Assembly: GCF_001647085.1 (NCBI RefSeq) | Contig: NZ_CP015520.1 | Span: 1,446,219-1,510,218 of the forward strand | Origin: Thermococcus piezophilus | GTDB lineage: Archaea; Methanobacteriota_B; Thermococci; Thermococcales; Thermococcaceae | DNA: 64,000 nucleotides | Direction: 5' to 3' | Part shown: one piece after another, positions 1-8,916 of the stretch | How the letters are laid out: the number at the start of each line of letters is the position of its first letter | Numbering within the stretch: position 1 is the stretch's first letter | Position numbers and translations under genes: made by a program | The notes under the pieces: generated by a model | The model's database searches: none | What the model was told of the DNA's origin: nothing | What the model saw: only the letters and a program-made list of their open reading frames with translations

Positions 1-1
1 T

Positions 2-103
2 GGAAAGGTGACTCCAGGGCAGGCACTTGAAGAGGCTGCCCAGAAGATATTTGACAGGGCGAGGGCCGTTCTCGAGGCCTGGAAAGAGGCCGTTGGCCAG
101 TAA
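2..103 (+). CDS. C-terminal end of a probable ABC transporter solute-binding protein (partial)
   Basis: The frame is open from the left edge to a TAA and gives 33 residues ending in a charged amphipathic helix ([13 protein letters not shown], then [13 protein letters not shown]). A last helix of the [12 protein letters not shown] type is common at the C-terminus of family 1 extracellular sugar-binding proteins, which deliver substrate to ABC importers. That is the only basis for the call. The gene's start lies outside the window and other helical proteins could end this way. A T-rich stretch follows the stop. Confidence 0.4.
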   Translation, partial: GKVTPGQALEEAAQKIFDRARAVLEAWKEAVGQ

Positions 104-113
104 GCCCTCCACC

Positions 114-119
114 CTTTTT
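114..119 (+). terminator. Poly-T transcription terminator
   Basis: A short T-run in a pyrimidine-rich context (CCCTTTTTGTT) lies about 10 bases after the stop of the first gene. Runs of T are the intrinsic termination signal of archaeal RNA polymerase. The next gene starts about 85 bases further on. Confidence 0.4.
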
Positions 120-203
120 GTTAACCCCGCTTCCAAAACCCTTAAATCCTGAACTCTTCTAACTTTAAGTTGAAACTTCCCGACCCTCCGTGAGGTGGAA
201 TGA

Positions 204-1523
204 TTGAAAAGTCCTCCCCCACTGCTTACTATACTAATCCTAACTGGACTCGCTGTGAGGCTGGTATTGGCCCCGTATTCAGCTGGCAGTGATTTGGCTC
301 AGTTTTACGGCTTTGCTGAGACAATGCTTGAACATGGAGCCTGCTTTTACTCCTACGCTGATGGAATCGGCCACATCAGGGAGGGCTGGCCGTATCCCTG
401 GCCCTACGTCTACGGCCCGGTTCTGGCTTATCTCTTGGCTTTAATCCGCCGTCTCGTCGGGGGTTCTGTAGAAGCCTTCTGGAGCGATGGAAATTACTAC
501 GTCTATGTTGACTCTACATGGGCATTGTCTGTGAAGCTTTTCTTCATCCTTGCAGATGCTCTCGTGGCGCTTCTGCTCTACCGCATGCTCATGTTAAGGG
601 GTGAGAAGAAAGCCCTCTTCCTGACCGCGCTCTATTATTTGAACCCGATGACGATTTACGTCTCCTCCATTTACGGCATGTTTGACGGGCTGGCACTCCT
701 CCTCTTTCTGCTGGGCCTCTACCTCTCGACCCTGAAGGAGAATCTCTCCCACGCGCTTTACGGGTTTACATTAGCCGTCAAGTACACCCTTCTCTTCCCT
801 GCTCTCGTCTCGGTGTGGGACGCCCTTCTAACTGGAAGAGGGGCTGTTAAGAAGCTCGCCCTCTTTCTTCTGGGTGTCTCGCTTCCGTTCCTTCCACTCC
901 TACTCCTCTGCCCTTCGAGCCTCCGCTCGGTACCGGAGCTCATGGGAGGGATATCTATAGGCTACGCGCTTCCGATCCCCTACAGCCTAAACGGGGTTTC
1001 AAGCCTGGCCACTTACTTCCACCAGACGAGGGGAGCCGAAACCCTTACCCTTCTGGAGCACTGGTACGTCCCAGCGGCCATTCTGCTCTCCCTTGTTTTT
1101 GTGAGGCACTCCTTTGAGGGAAACTTGCTCGTCTCAAGCTCCCTCGCATATGTCGTTTTCGTGGCGACATTCTGGAGGGTAAACCCCCAGTACCTTGCAC
1201 CCCTCGTGGCGTTCCTGGTTCTGATTGCTTCCTGCGGAAGGGGCTTCCCCTCAAGCCTTGCCCTTGGAACGGCAATCTACGCTGGGTTCTGGCCGATAAT
1301 GCAGCCGGCGAGCTTCTGGTTCCATGTGCATCTGAAAAACCCGAACTGGGAAATGGTGCACCTGGTAGACAGCTTAACCCTGAGGATTTTCGAAGACGAG
1401 CCGTACGTTGCCTACAGCCTTGGTCTGACGGTTCTTCTTTACCTCATAGTTTTGACCTCGACCATTCCCCACCTCAAAACCCTTAAAACCTGGCTCTCCA
1501 ACCGTCTTGGGGTGGGAGCTTGA
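204..1523 (+). CDS. Polytopic membrane protein, GT-C-type glycosyltransferase-like
   Basis: 439 residues with about ten hydrophobic segments. The first one is followed by an extracytoplasmic loop with acidic and aromatic residues ([15 protein letters not shown]). A D/E-containing first loop after TM1 is typical of GT-C enzymes, which move a sugar from a polyprenyl-phosphate donor on the outer face of the membrane. Residue 130 onward (Y-L-N-P-M-T-I-Y) resembles the YxxxPxxI region of mannosyltransferase and GT87/DUF2029 proteins. The start is TTG at 204, with GAGGTGG about seven bases upstream. The ATG at 200 is in another frame that does not carry the conserved-looking sequence. The stop overlaps the next gene's start, so the two are probably co-transcribed. 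The exact sugar and acceptor cannot be told. Confidence 0.6.
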   Translation: MKSPPPLLTILILTGLAVRLVLAPYSAGSDLAQFYGFAETMLEHGACFYSYADGIGHIREGWPYPWPYVYGPVLAYLLALIRRLVGGSVEAFWSDGNYYVYVDSTWALSVKLFFILADALVALLLYRMLMLRGEKKALFLTALYYLNPMTIYVSSIYGMFDGLALLLFLLGLYLSTLKENLSHALYGFTLAVKYTLLFPALVSVWDALLTGRGAVKKLALFLLGVSLPFLPLLLLCPSSLRSVPELMGGISIGYALPIPYSLNGVSSLATYFHQTRGAETLTLLEHWYVPAAILLSLVFVRHSFEGNLLVSSSLAYVVFVATFWRVNPQYLAPLVAFLVLIASCGRGFPSSLALGTAIYAGFWPIMQPASFWFHVHLKNPNWEMVHLVDSLTLRIFEDEPYVAYSLGLTVLLYLIVLTSTIPHLKTLKTWLSNRLGVGA

Positions 1524-1906
1524 GATACAAGAGGGACTTCAGGGACAAGGGGCTGTCGAAGTTTGGTGATTCTCTGGTGAACTTCGTCTTCTCGCTGGCG
1601 CTGAGCGAATATCTTGGGCGCCCCACCGGTGAGAGGGTTCCGAACGCCTCTCTAAGCACGGCCCTCGAGCTCTCTGGGCTGAAGCACGTGGTTCCACCGA
1701 GGACCGACAAGCACGGGAGGGGAGACATAGCCGAGGCCATATTCGCCTACGCCTGGCTTGAAGGAGTTGTGAGCATCGAAGAGGCCGTTGAAATCCTTAA
1801 GAAGAATTTCATGGAGGACGTTACCCACTTCTCAAGGAGAAAAGAGGCAATAGGAAAGGCCTTTGCAGAGGTTTTCAAGGTAATAAGGGAGAGACTGGAG
1901 CTTTAA
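1520..1906 (+). CDS. RNase III-like family protein (archaeal)
   Basis: 128 residues. The N-terminal part (residues 10-55: [20 protein letters not shown], later [14 protein letters not shown]) has the helix-GDS-helix pattern of the RNase III fold (compare the archaeal Ribonucleas_3_2 Pfam family). A second acidic segment, [18 protein letters not shown], matches the position of the second catalytic helix. It is shorter than bacterial RNase III and has no double-stranded RNA-binding domain. The TTG start overlaps the previous stop (TTGA). The 3' end overlaps the convergent gene by four bases. RNA cleavage is inferred from the fold only. Confidence 0.6.
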   Translation: MRYKRDFRDKGLSKFGDSLVNFVFSLALSEYLGRPTGERVPNASLSTALELSGLKHVVPPRTDKHGRGDIAEAIFAYAWLEGVVSIEEAVEILKKNFMEDVTHFSRRKEAIGKAFAEVFKVIRERLEL

Positions 1907-2709
1907 AGGCTCGTCAGAAGCTCAATAAGGCCCTGCTTGCTGGGAACCTTGGCGAACTTCTTGGGGTTCTTGACCTTTAGCAGGAGCGGGACATCACCGA
2001 AGAGCCTGAGCACCTTTCCGAAGGGTATGCTTCCCTCGCCGGGTATCAAATGGAGGTCACCGACGCCGTAAGCCAGGGCATCCTCTGGCTCGACCTGCGG
2101 GAAGAGCTTTCCGAAGTTGTCGTGTATCATCAGAATGATCGTCTTGTCGGTACCGAGCTTGACGTCCTTGAGGAGTTTGTCTGCATCGCCCTGGGCGCTC
2201 AGAAAGGCGTGGGCAACATCCAGGGCAAAGCCAACGTTCTCCCTGTCGACGTTGTCAACGACGTAGAGTGTATCCTTAACGCTGAAGGTGTTTTCGAGGG
2301 CTATCTTTATGCCGAATGGGTGCACCATATCGGCAAGCTGCTGTATGGCCTCTATCTCAAGGTCAAGCCTTCCGGTTCTGCCGCTCTGCATGACGATGAC
2401 CTTGGCACCGAGCTTTATGGCGACGTCGGCCACGGCCTTCGCGACGCGGAAGTGACGCGTGTAGTAGATGTGGTCGCGCAGGTTCACTGAGATCGGCATT
2501 CTGACGATGTAGTTGATGCCCACTCCGCGAAGCGTGGTCTCAACGTTTCTGAGCTTCTTCTCAATGACAATGCCGTTCATTATAAGGCCGAGGGTGTGCG
2601 GGAAGATTGACACGAAGTCGTAGTTCTTTATCTTGACGTCGGCGAGAATCGATGCGAGAGTCTTGTCCTTCGTGACGAAATGTGGATAAATCGTTACACC
2701 TATCTCCAT
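1903..2709 (-). CDS. Xylose isomerase-like TIM-barrel protein
   Basis: 268 residues. The sequence follows the sugar phosphate isomerase/AP endonuclease family 2 fold: a first strand with IGVTIYPHF, an internal [10 protein letters not shown] strand, the acidic IALENTF strand and FALDVAHA near the C-terminal half. In relatives these E, D and H residues bind a divalent metal. A substrate cannot be assigned. An open frame extends 23 codons further, but ATG at 2709 is chosen because GGTGAT lies just upstream and a TATA box (centre near 2741) sits at the right distance. It is divergent from sppA. Confidence 0.65.
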   Translation of the reverse strand: MEIGVTIYPHFVTKDKTLASILADVKIKNYDFVSIFPHTLGLIMNGIVIEKKLRNVETTLRGVGINYIVRMPISVNLRDHIYYTRHFRVAKAVADVAIKLGAKVIVMQSGRTGRLDLEIEAIQQLADMVHPFGIKIALENTFSVKDTLYVVDNVDRENVGFALDVAHAFLSAQGDADKLLKDVKLGTDKTIILMIHDNFGKLFPQVEPEDALAYGVGDLHLIPGEGSIPFGKVLRLFGDVPLLLKVKNPKKFAKVPSKQGLIELLTSL

Positions 2710-2735
2710 ACTATCACCTACACAAGAGTGGTGCG

Positions 2736-2771
2736 GAGGATATAAAAGCTTAGCGAGGGGCAGGTTTAAAA
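2736..2771. promoter_or_regulatory. Divergent promoter region (TIM-barrel gene / sppA)
   Basis: Two TATA-like elements lie between the divergent genes. GATATAAAAGC near 2741, read on the minus strand as CTTTTATATC, is 32 bases from the minus-strand start. GGTTTAAAAG near 2766 is 37 bases before ATG 2803. The second predicts transcription from about 2791, which excludes the upstream TTG at 2779 as the sppA start. Confidence 0.5.
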
Positions 2772-2802
2772 GTTCCACTTGGGAGTATATGTGGGTGAAA
2801 GG

Positions 2803-3810
2803 ATGAGGGAAAACATCTGGAAGTACGTCTCGGCGATTCTTATCCTCCTTCTCGCAACGTCGAGCGTAGCGGTTGTTTTGCTCTACATGCAGAACTCCGA
2901 GCTGAGGAGTTACACACCACCGAACGTCACAAGCACGGTCATCGTTGAGAGACCCCTCAACGCGAGCTGCAATTTGACGGCCTATGAGCTGCAGGTAGAG
3001 GAGCTCCGGAGGCAGCTGGAATTTTTGACGGCCCAGCTAAGGGAGCAGAACCTGCCTGAAGGCAACACGACCATAGCAATCGTTCCCATTTTTGGACTCA
3101 TCGATGAGTATACCTCCCTTAGTATAATCTCCATTCTGAGGGATATCGCTAAAAACGATTCCATAGGAGGGGTCGTTCTCTGGATAGAGAGCCCTGGCGG
3201 CTACGTGGGGCCAGTGAGGGAGATATACGCGACCGTGAAGAAGCTTAACATGATAAAGCCAGTCGTGGCTTATACTGGCGGAATAGCGGCCTCAGGCGGC
3301 TACTACATAGCGGTCGGTGCGGAGAAGATAATAGCCGACCCGCTCGCTGAAGTGGGAAGCATAGGCGTCATCTACGTCCACTACGACATGGAGCAGAACT
3401 ACCAGATGAATGGAATAAAGGTTGAGGTCTTCAAGACGGGCCCGTACAAGGACATGGGCGCCGAGTGGAGGGGTCTGACTGAGGAAGAGAAGAACATGAT
3501 AGCCGAGAGCATCAACACCTACTTCCAGGCCTTCCTGCAAGCGGTCAGCGGCGGCAGGAACATGAGCCTCAACGAGACCAGGGAGTACGCAATTGGAAGA
3601 ACCTGGTTTGCCATCAACGTGACGGGTACGCTCGTTGATGAGACCGGCGATCTCGACTACGCGGTTAAGGTTTTGGAAGACATGCTCAACGTTACAAACG
3701 CGAGGGTGGTGATATATAACAGCCACTCCTCCTCGGACTTCGGGATATTCGGAAGCATGGCTCTCCTTCTCGACCCCCGCTACGTTAGTTTCTATTTAAG
3801 GACGGGCTAA
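2803..3810 (+). CDS. sppA: Signal peptide peptidase SppA
   Basis: 335 residues. An N-terminal membrane anchor (residues 8-29) precedes an outward-facing serine protease domain of the S49/ClpP fold. The Ser-Lys dyad is readable: Ser164 in GIAASGGYY and Lys216 in FKTGPYKDMG. Each lies two residues from the S162/K214 pair I recall for the T. kodakarensis enzyme. SppA degrades signal peptides left in the membrane after secretion. ATG 2803 is chosen over the in-frame TTG at 2779 because GGTGA lies four bases before it and the TATA box near 2766 places the transcript start after 2779. The next gene follows within 12 bases. Confidence 0.92.
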   Translation: MRENIWKYVSAILILLLATSSVAVVLLYMQNSELRSYTPPNVTSTVIVERPLNASCNLTAYELQVEELRRQLEFLTAQLREQNLPEGNTTIAIVPIFGLIDEYTSLSIISILRDIAKNDSIGGVVLWIESPGGYVGPVREIYATVKKLNMIKPVVAYTGGIAASGGYYIAVGAEKIIADPLAEVGSIGVIYVHYDMEQNYQMNGIKVEVFKTGPYKDMGAEWRGLTEEEKNMIAESINTYFQAFLQAVSGGRNMSLNETREYAIGRTWFAINVTGTLVDETGDLDYAVKVLEDMLNVTNARVVIYNSHSSSDFGIFGSMALLLDPRYVSFYLRTG

Positions 3811-3822
3811 GGGGGTGAGAAC

Positions 3823-4305
3823 TTGCTGTGCGAAGAGAAGCTGGAAGTGTTTGAGAACGGCTTCGAGGATGGGAAGTTCAACCTTAGGATGGAGTTCTAC
3901 GGAAGCGACGCCAGGCGGGTTCTCCTGGCCATCATTAGGGAGCTGTACCTTCCCGATTACAAGGAGGACTACGTCTATCCATTCGAGTGCGCCAAGGAGT
4001 TTTGGGGCATCTACATGGATGCTGGAGAGATAATCGCCGAAGACTTCACGCCGAGTCCTGTAAAGTTCCTGAACAGGAGTGTGCTCAACAAGCTCGAAAA
4101 AGCCCTCGACGAGATAGATGCTCCCGAGGAAGTCAAAGAGGCCATCGACTTTGAGAGCGCGGAGGTTCACAAGCTCAAGAAAGGTTTATTAGCCCTCGGG
4201 AAGAACTTCATCCTTGACGAGGACGGAGGGGTGCTCTTCGTTTTCAACAAGCCCAGCGCCCGCGAGCTGGTACTCAAGTATCTGGGGATGGCAGATGGAG
4301 CTTGA
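3823..4305 (+). CDS. Conserved hypothetical protein, 160 aa
   Basis: I do not recognise a named family. It is a soluble, acidic alpha/beta protein with no signal peptide. Features: an N-terminal region with FENGFEDGKF, an aromatic-rich middle (DYKEDYVYPFECAKEFWGIYMDAGE), a charged helix near residues 90-120, and a C-terminal strand pair ending FVFNKPSARELVLKYLG. The TTG start at 3823 follows GGGGGTGA by five bases. The 3' end overlaps the next ATG by 11 bases, so it is very likely in one operon with sppA and the permease-like gene. A membrane quality-control or transport role would be guesswork from context. Confidence 0.6.
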   Translation: MLCEEKLEVFENGFEDGKFNLRMEFYGSDARRVLLAIIRELYLPDYKEDYVYPFECAKEFWGIYMDAGEIIAEDFTPSPVKFLNRSVLNKLEKALDEIDAPEEVKEAIDFESAEVHKLKKGLLALGKNFILDEDGGVLFVFNKPSARELVLKYLGMADGA

Positions 4306-5302
4306 GGCGGCCATATGGATTGCGATTTCCATCATAATCCTTTACCTCGTATGGGAAACGGTTAGCCCAATCCTTTCTCCCCTAATCATCGCAGTAACCC
4401 TTGCCTACATACTCTACCCCTTCCACGAAAGATTGTCCAAGAAGATGGGCAACAAACTTTCCGCCTTCACCATAACGGCCATCCTCACGGTTATAATGTT
4501 TCTCTTTATAATAGGCTTCGTCCTGTGGATGAACGACGTCAAGCGCTCCCTGGCTTACTACCTAGATAGCTTCTTCACGTGGCTGCTCACCTTCAATCTT
4601 TCGCCTTCGCTCTATGAACTCCTCCAGAAGCTTGCGGAGGACATTCCAAAGCGTTTTGAAGAATATGTCCTCGGATACACCTATTCCCTTCCCAAACTCT
4701 CGCTCCAGGCTATAGTGACGGTCTTTGCATTTTACGGCATTCTCGTCAATGTCAGAACCATCAGGCGTGAGGTCTACTCACTCCTCCCTCCGGAGAACAG
4801 GGAACTGGCAATAAAACTCCTTGACAAGGCGGGAGAAACCCTCCACACTCTCCTGCGTGGCTGGCTCTCCCTCAGCATCCTCAAGGGAATCTTCACCGCG
4901 GCGGGCTTTTTGCTCTTTGGAATGGCCGATATGGGCGGTGCCATAGCCGCTGGAATTTTCACCATAATCTTTGAGCTCCTCCCGGTCTTCGGCGGCTGGG
5001 TGGTTTGGCTCGCAGGGATGATCTACCTTATCAACAGAGGCCAGATTATTTCCGGACTGTTATTTGCGCTCTACGGTGTGGTGTTTATCTCGCCGCTCCC
5101 TGATATCGTCCTCAAGCCCAGAATAACCGTTAGGGAGCGGGGTGTCAACGCCCTCATCTCGCTCATTGGAATCTTCGGAGGACTGCTGGCTTTTGGATTA
5201 GTAGGAATCATAATCGGGCCCGTTGCCCTTGGTCTGTTCGCGACCCTTGTTGATGAGTGGAAAGAAACGAAGAAGAAAATTAAGGCGCAAACCGCCTTAT
5301 GA
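4295..5302 (+). CDS. AI-2E/PerM family membrane protein
   Basis: 335 residues with about seven to eight transmembrane segments in the PerM/AI-2E exporter arrangement (PF01594): paired N-terminal helices, a hydrophilic amphipathic region around residues 80-170, then the family's C-terminal block, with GAIAAGIFTIIFELLPVFGG near residue 210 and IGIFGGLLAFGLVGIIIGP near 285. Members export small molecules or Na+ in some organisms; the substrate here is unknown. ATG 4295 is the natural start inside a longer open frame and overlaps the previous gene by 11 bases. Its end overlaps the convergent folP by 23 bases. Confidence 0.8.
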   Translation: MELEAAIWIAISIIILYLVWETVSPILSPLIIAVTLAYILYPFHERLSKKMGNKLSAFTITAILTVIMFLFIIGFVLWMNDVKRSLAYYLDSFFTWLLTFNLSPSLYELLQKLAEDIPKRFEEYVLGYTYSLPKLSLQAIVTVFAFYGILVNVRTIRREVYSLLPPENRELAIKLLDKAGETLHTLLRGWLSLSILKGIFTAAGFLLFGMADMGGAIAAGIFTIIFELLPVFGGWVVWLAGMIYLINRGQIISGLLFALYGVVFISPLPDIVLKPRITVRERGVNALISLIGIFGGLLAFGLVGIIIGPVALGLFATLVDEWKETKKKIKAQTAL

Positions 5303-6098
5303 ATTCCGCCATCCTCACAGCGTCGAGGGTTTCCTTGACGTCGTGGGTTCTGATGATGTTTGCCCCATTGAAACCTGCTATGGCCGTGGCGCTTAGGCTC
5401 CCCGGGAGTCTCTCGTTTGGATCCTTTCTCCCCGTTATTGCGCCTATGAAGGACTTCCTGGATACGCCCACCAGAATGGGCTTTCCGAATATCTTGAGCA
5501 TATTGAGGTTGGCTATGACTTTAGAATCCCACTCGTACCAGGGGGGCCACTCCGGACGGAGGAAGCCAATGGCCGGATCGACTGCAACCTCCTCAATGCC
5601 GTGCTTTTCCGCTATTACGAGGCTTTCTTGGAGGAAGTCCATGACAGTGTGGATGGGGTCGCTCAGGTTTTTGACCTCGCCGTGGGCGCAGACTATCACC
5701 GGAGCGTTGTATTCACTGGCTATTTGAGCCATCTCGGGGTCTCCTTTAAGGCCGGTGACGTCGTTGATTATGTTCGCTCCCGCATTCAGGACTTCTTCTG
5801 CCACCCTGGCGCTGGTGGTGTCTATGCTTATCGGGACTTCAACGTGCTCGCGGATGGTCTTTATTGCCCAGACTGCCCGCCTTACCTCCTCCTCCAAAGG
5901 AATCTGTGTTTCAAGATACGGGGCAGTGGATTTTGCCCCAATGTCAATGAAGGAGGCGCCGTGCTTGACCATTTTCACGGCTGTTTCAATCAGTTTGTCC
6001 TCGTCGTTCCTGACGCTTCCCTTGTAGAAGCTCTCCGGCGAGACGTTGATGACGCCCATTATCTTTGGCTCTGAGAGGTCTATTCCTGCGAACTTCAT
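5280..6098 (-). CDS. folP: Dihydropteroate synthase-like protein
   Basis: 272 residues, a TIM barrel. Recognisable signatures: VINVSPESFYKG (family NxTPDSF), FIDIGAKSTAP (family GGESTRPG, changed here to GAKSTAP), SIDTTSARVAEEVLNAG, INDVTG, and near the C-terminus VGVSRKSFIG and IIRTHDVKET. In bacteria the enzyme joins pterin pyrophosphate and p-aminobenzoate. In Thermococcales the acceptor is probably a ribosylated aminobenzoate, because the divergent neighbour is RFA-P synthase. ATG 6098 has GGGGTGA five bases upstream; the GTG at 6107 lies inside that site. The altered GAKSTAP motif may reflect the different acceptor (inference). Confidence 0.85.
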   Translation of the reverse strand: MKFAGIDLSEPKIMGVINVSPESFYKGSVRNDEDKLIETAVKMVKHGASFIDIGAKSTAPYLETQIPLEEEVRRAVWAIKTIREHVEVPISIDTTSARVAEEVLNAGANIINDVTGLKGDPEMAQIASEYNAPVIVCAHGEVKNLSDPIHTVMDFLQESLVIAEKHGIEEVAVDPAIGFLRPEWPPWYEWDSKVIANLNMLKIFGKPILVGVSRKSFIGAITGRKDPNERLPGSLSATAIAGFNGANIIRTHDVKETLDAVRMAEFIRRFAP

Positions 6099-6130
6099 GG
6101 TACTCACCCCATGAAGAGTACAGCGCTGGG

Positions 6131-6139
6131 TATAAAAGG
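6131..6139. promoter_or_regulatory. Shared TATA element, folP / RFA-P synthase
   Basis: TATAAAAGG is the only clear TATA element in the 71-base divergent gap. Its centre (6135) is 35 bases before the plus-strand ATG (6170) and 37 bases before the minus-strand ATG (6098), so it could serve both directions. Confidence 0.5.
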
Positions 6140-6169
6140 ACTTTTGCCCTTTCAGTTTTGGTGGTATCC

Positions 6170-7139
6170 ATGATAATCCGTACTCCCAGGAGGCTCCACT
6201 TCGGCCTTATAGACCCATCCGCAACGCTCGGAAGACGATTCGGAAGCCTTGGCGTTGCCCTGGAAGGAGGCTACGAGATTAAAATCATCGAAAACGACAC
6301 TATGGAGATAGTAGCTGAAGGTGAGGATAGAGAGACGATAGAGTTCACAATAAAGAGGATGAACTCGCGCTACGAGGTCGGCGTGAACTACCTTGTCGAA
6401 GTCAGGAAATCGATTCCCAGACATGTGGGCTTGGGTTCAACCACACAGCTCAGTCTGGCCGTTGCAGTGGGGATAGCAAAGCTCAGGGGGTTGAACGTTT
6501 CGGTTGAAGAGCTTGCCAGGATTCTTGGCAGGGGGAGGAACGGAGGGGCCGGGATCTATGCTTTCAAGCATGGGGGATTTGTGATAGACGGCGGCGTGAA
6601 GGGGGACATACCTCCACTCATCTTCCGTGAGGACTTTCCAGAGAACTGGGCGTTTCTGCTGATAACGCGACCTCAGGCCGGGACTGGATGAGAAGGAGGA
6701 AAAGCCCATTATGACGGGAATGACTGGAAGGGTTGACGTTGCGATGGAGATATCTTACAGAATCCTGCTCGGTCTCCTGCCCGCGCTGAGAGAGAGGAAC
6801 ATAAAGGTCTTCGGCGAGCATTTGAGTGCCATCCAGAGACTCGTCGGGAAGCACTTTGAGGCATACCAGGGAGGAGAATTCAGGGAAGATGTAAAGCTCA
6901 TCTTGGACTTCCTCGCCCCAAAAACCTACGGCTATGGTCAGAGCTCGTGGGGACCAACCGTTTATGGACTGATACTCAAGGGAGAGTTCGCGAGACTCAG
7001 CGCGGAGGCTCACGACTACTTGAGGGAGCACGGGATAAAAGCGCAGATCGAGCTTGGCCTTCCGAGAAACAGGGGTGCCGAGGTAGTTGTGGAGAACGCC
7101 TTTCTCCAAAGGATTCTGCGGAACGTGGCAGGTGAGTGA
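6170..7139 (+). pseudogene. mptG: Beta-ribofuranosylaminobenzene 5'-phosphate synthase, frameshifted
   Basis: RFA-P synthase joins p-hydroxybenzoate or p-aminobenzoate to PRPP in tetrahydromethanopterin-type cofactor synthesis. Residues 1-170 are in frame: start IIRTPRRLHFGLID, GHMP-like motif PRHVGLGSTTQLSL, then RGRNGGAGIYAF. That frame ends at TGA 6689-6691. The rest continues in another frame: LDEKEEKPIMTGMTGRVD, then AIQRLVGKHF, YGYGQSSWGPTVYGL and LPRNRGAEVVVENAF, to the stop at 7137-7139. Removing one base from the GGG near 6679-6681 restores one frame. Both halves keep conserved residues, so this is a recent frameshift, a sequencing error, or programmed shifting. ATG 6170 follows GGTGG. 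Confidence 0.85.
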
Positions 7140-7140
7140 A

Positions 7141-7932
7141 GTGACGCTGGACAGGTTCTTCAGAGTAAAGTACAAGACCGACGAAGCAAAGATCTTCCGC
7201 TTAAAGGAAATCCTTAGTGAGCTTGGCATCGAATGTTCGAGGACCATCGAGGAAAAGGTTGACCTTCAGTTTCATGCGTTGGAGAATCTCCATAAAAACT
7301 TGAAGGACGGTGAACTCTTCATTAAACTGGTCATAGCGAATGCGATAGTGAGCTACCAGTTGACTGCGACAGGGGAAGAGTGGTGGTGGGAGTTTTCGAT
7401 GCATTTCTCCAGAAATCCACCACTGGGAGGCATAGACAATGCCTATTCAGAGTTCCTCCCAGCTTCGAAAACCAACAGGCGATTGGTCTCCGGGAAAGTA
7501 AGAAGACTGCAGAAGCTGGAGCCGTTTCTGGAAAAGCTGAGTCTGGAAGACCTTAAGGGGCATTACTTCGCTGGAATGAGCGCCCTGAGGGACGACCTCG
7601 CTCAGGTTCTCGGTTCGAAGAGGAGCGCCAAAACCGTAGTCTTTGCCGTCAAGATGTTCGGCTACGCTGGGAGAATAGCCTTTGGTGAGTTCGTCCCCTA
7701 TCCAACAGAGATAGAGATTCCCGATGACGTCAGGATAAACACCTACACGAAGCGCTTCACGAATGAGCCGCCGGTAAGGTTTTGGAGTAGAATAGCTGGG
7801 GAGGTTGGCATTCCCCCGCTCCACATTGACTCAATCCTGTGGCCGGTCTTGGGAAGACACAAGGAAGTGAGAGAGAGGCTCAAAAAATACTGCCAAAGGG
7901 CGGATCTCGTTTTTGAACTGGCGACTCTTTGA
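7141..7932 (+). CDS. Archaeal 8-oxoguanine DNA glycosylase/AP lyase (AGOG)
   Basis: 263 residues, the usual length for AGOG, a bifunctional repair enzyme that removes 8-oxoguanine and nicks the abasic site. Family signatures: WWWEFSMHF near residue 81, then LAQVLGSKRSAKTVVFAVKMFGYAGRI, where the Lys of VKMFGYA is the expected Schiff-base residue, and IEIPDDVRINTYTKR, which should hold the catalytic Asp. The variant helix-hairpin-helix region is near residue 150. The GTG start at 7141 has GGTGAG four bases before it and follows the RFA-P synthase stop directly. An open frame to 7087 adds only residues encoded inside the upstream gene. The residue assignment is from memory of the family. Confidence 0.88.
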   Translation: MTLDRFFRVKYKTDEAKIFRLKEILSELGIECSRTIEEKVDLQFHALENLHKNLKDGELFIKLVIANAIVSYQLTATGEEWWWEFSMHFSRNPPLGGIDNAYSEFLPASKTNRRLVSGKVRRLQKLEPFLEKLSLEDLKGHYFAGMSALRDDLAQVLGSKRSAKTVVFAVKMFGYAGRIAFGEFVPYPTEIEIPDDVRINTYTKRFTNEPPVRFWSRIAGEVGIPPLHIDSILWPVLGRHKEVRERLKKYCQRADLVFELATL

Positions 7933-7956
7933 TGTATAACTTCTTTTCGAGAAAAA

Positions 7957-7967
7957 TTTTTATACTC
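7957..7967 (+). promoter_or_regulatory. TATA box for the ABC exporter operon
   Basis: TTTTTATACT preceded by the purine-rich CGAGAAAA (BRE-like). The predicted transcript start is near 7988, leaving a leader of about 40 bases before ATG 8030. Confidence 0.55.
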
Positions 7968-8029
7968 TGATATTTAGTTGTAATTGAAAGCTGTTTGCGA
8001 TAATGCTCACGACTGGAGAGGTGATTCGT

Positions 8030-8911
8030 ATGTGGTGGGGATTTCAGCTTGAGTTTAAGCAGAGCCTTCGAACAAAGAAGCTCTGGGGGATACTCGGCAC
8101 AATGGCGCTTCTCTACATTCCCGTGTTCTACATCATGAAGAGTGCGGGTGTGCAGGATTTCACCACCGAGGAGGCCATGTCGTTTCTGATACAGTTCGTC
8201 ACAGGCATGGCAGGGTTCTTCATTGGGATACTCGCCCTGCTCATGGGCGCGACGGCAATAAACAGTGAGATAGAGAAAGGCACTCTTCGCGTTGCGATGA
8301 GCAAGCCCATAAAGAGGCTCAGCTACATAGGCGGCAAGTTTTTCGCCCACGCGTTGGTTCTCCTCATAGCCCTGCTCATATCAACTCTCATTGGGGTGCT
8401 GGGTGTTGTCTACCTTGGCGTGCCCCTGAGCGGCCAGCTCGTTACAGACGTTCTGCTTCTCAATATGCTCCTTCTCCTGGCAATGCTCCAGCTCGTTGCC
8501 CTCGGCTACATTCTTTCCACGGTGATAAAGTCCTCGAGCTCAGCCCTTGGGGCCGCGCTGGTTCTGGTCTTTGTGATGTTCCTCATAGTCCCCAACATTG
8601 TTGGATACATGGTGTTTAAGGAAGCCATGGACAACCCCGACATGAGCATGACTGAGCTCAAACAGCTGCAGAAGGACTACACCACCAAATACCTCTTCTA
8701 CGTCCCGACATCACAGGTTGGCGTCATCACTGGAGACGCTGGAACTGTTTCAGATGGAGGATTCGGGGATTACGGAGATGTTAAAACTGAATACAAGGGC
8801 ATGGCATACGCCATAAGCAACAACCTCGTGAACTTCGCGATAATTGTTGTGATGACACTTCTCTACCTGGGCATCGGATTCTACAGGTTCAGCAGGATGG
8901 ATCTGAGGTGA
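8030..8911 (+). CDS. ABC-2 type transporter permease
   Basis: 293 residues with six transmembrane segments: one near residues 15-35, two after the FTTEEAM loop, and three in the C-terminal half. The N-terminal block GFQLEFKQSLRTKKLWG and the motif INSEIEKGTLRVAMSKPIKR are hallmarks of ABC-2 (NatB/CcmB-like) permeases. A long outside loop lies between the last two helices. ATG 8030 has GAGGTGAT six bases upstream, so the longer frame to 8003 is not used. The ATPase gene follows five bases after the stop. The pair probably exports a lipid, peptide or drug-like substrate that cannot be named. Confidence 0.85.
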   Translation: MWWGFQLEFKQSLRTKKLWGILGTMALLYIPVFYIMKSAGVQDFTTEEAMSFLIQFVTGMAGFFIGILALLMGATAINSEIEKGTLRVAMSKPIKRLSYIGGKFFAHALVLLIALLISTLIGVLGVVYLGVPLSGQLVTDVLLLNMLLLLAMLQLVALGYILSTVIKSSSSALGAALVLVFVMFLIVPNIVGYMVFKEAMDNPDMSMTELKQLQKDYTTKYLFYVPTSQVGVITGDAGTVSDGGFGDYGDVKTEYKGMAYAISNNLVNFAIIVVMTLLYLGIGFYRFSRMDLR

Positions 8912-8916
8912 GGATA

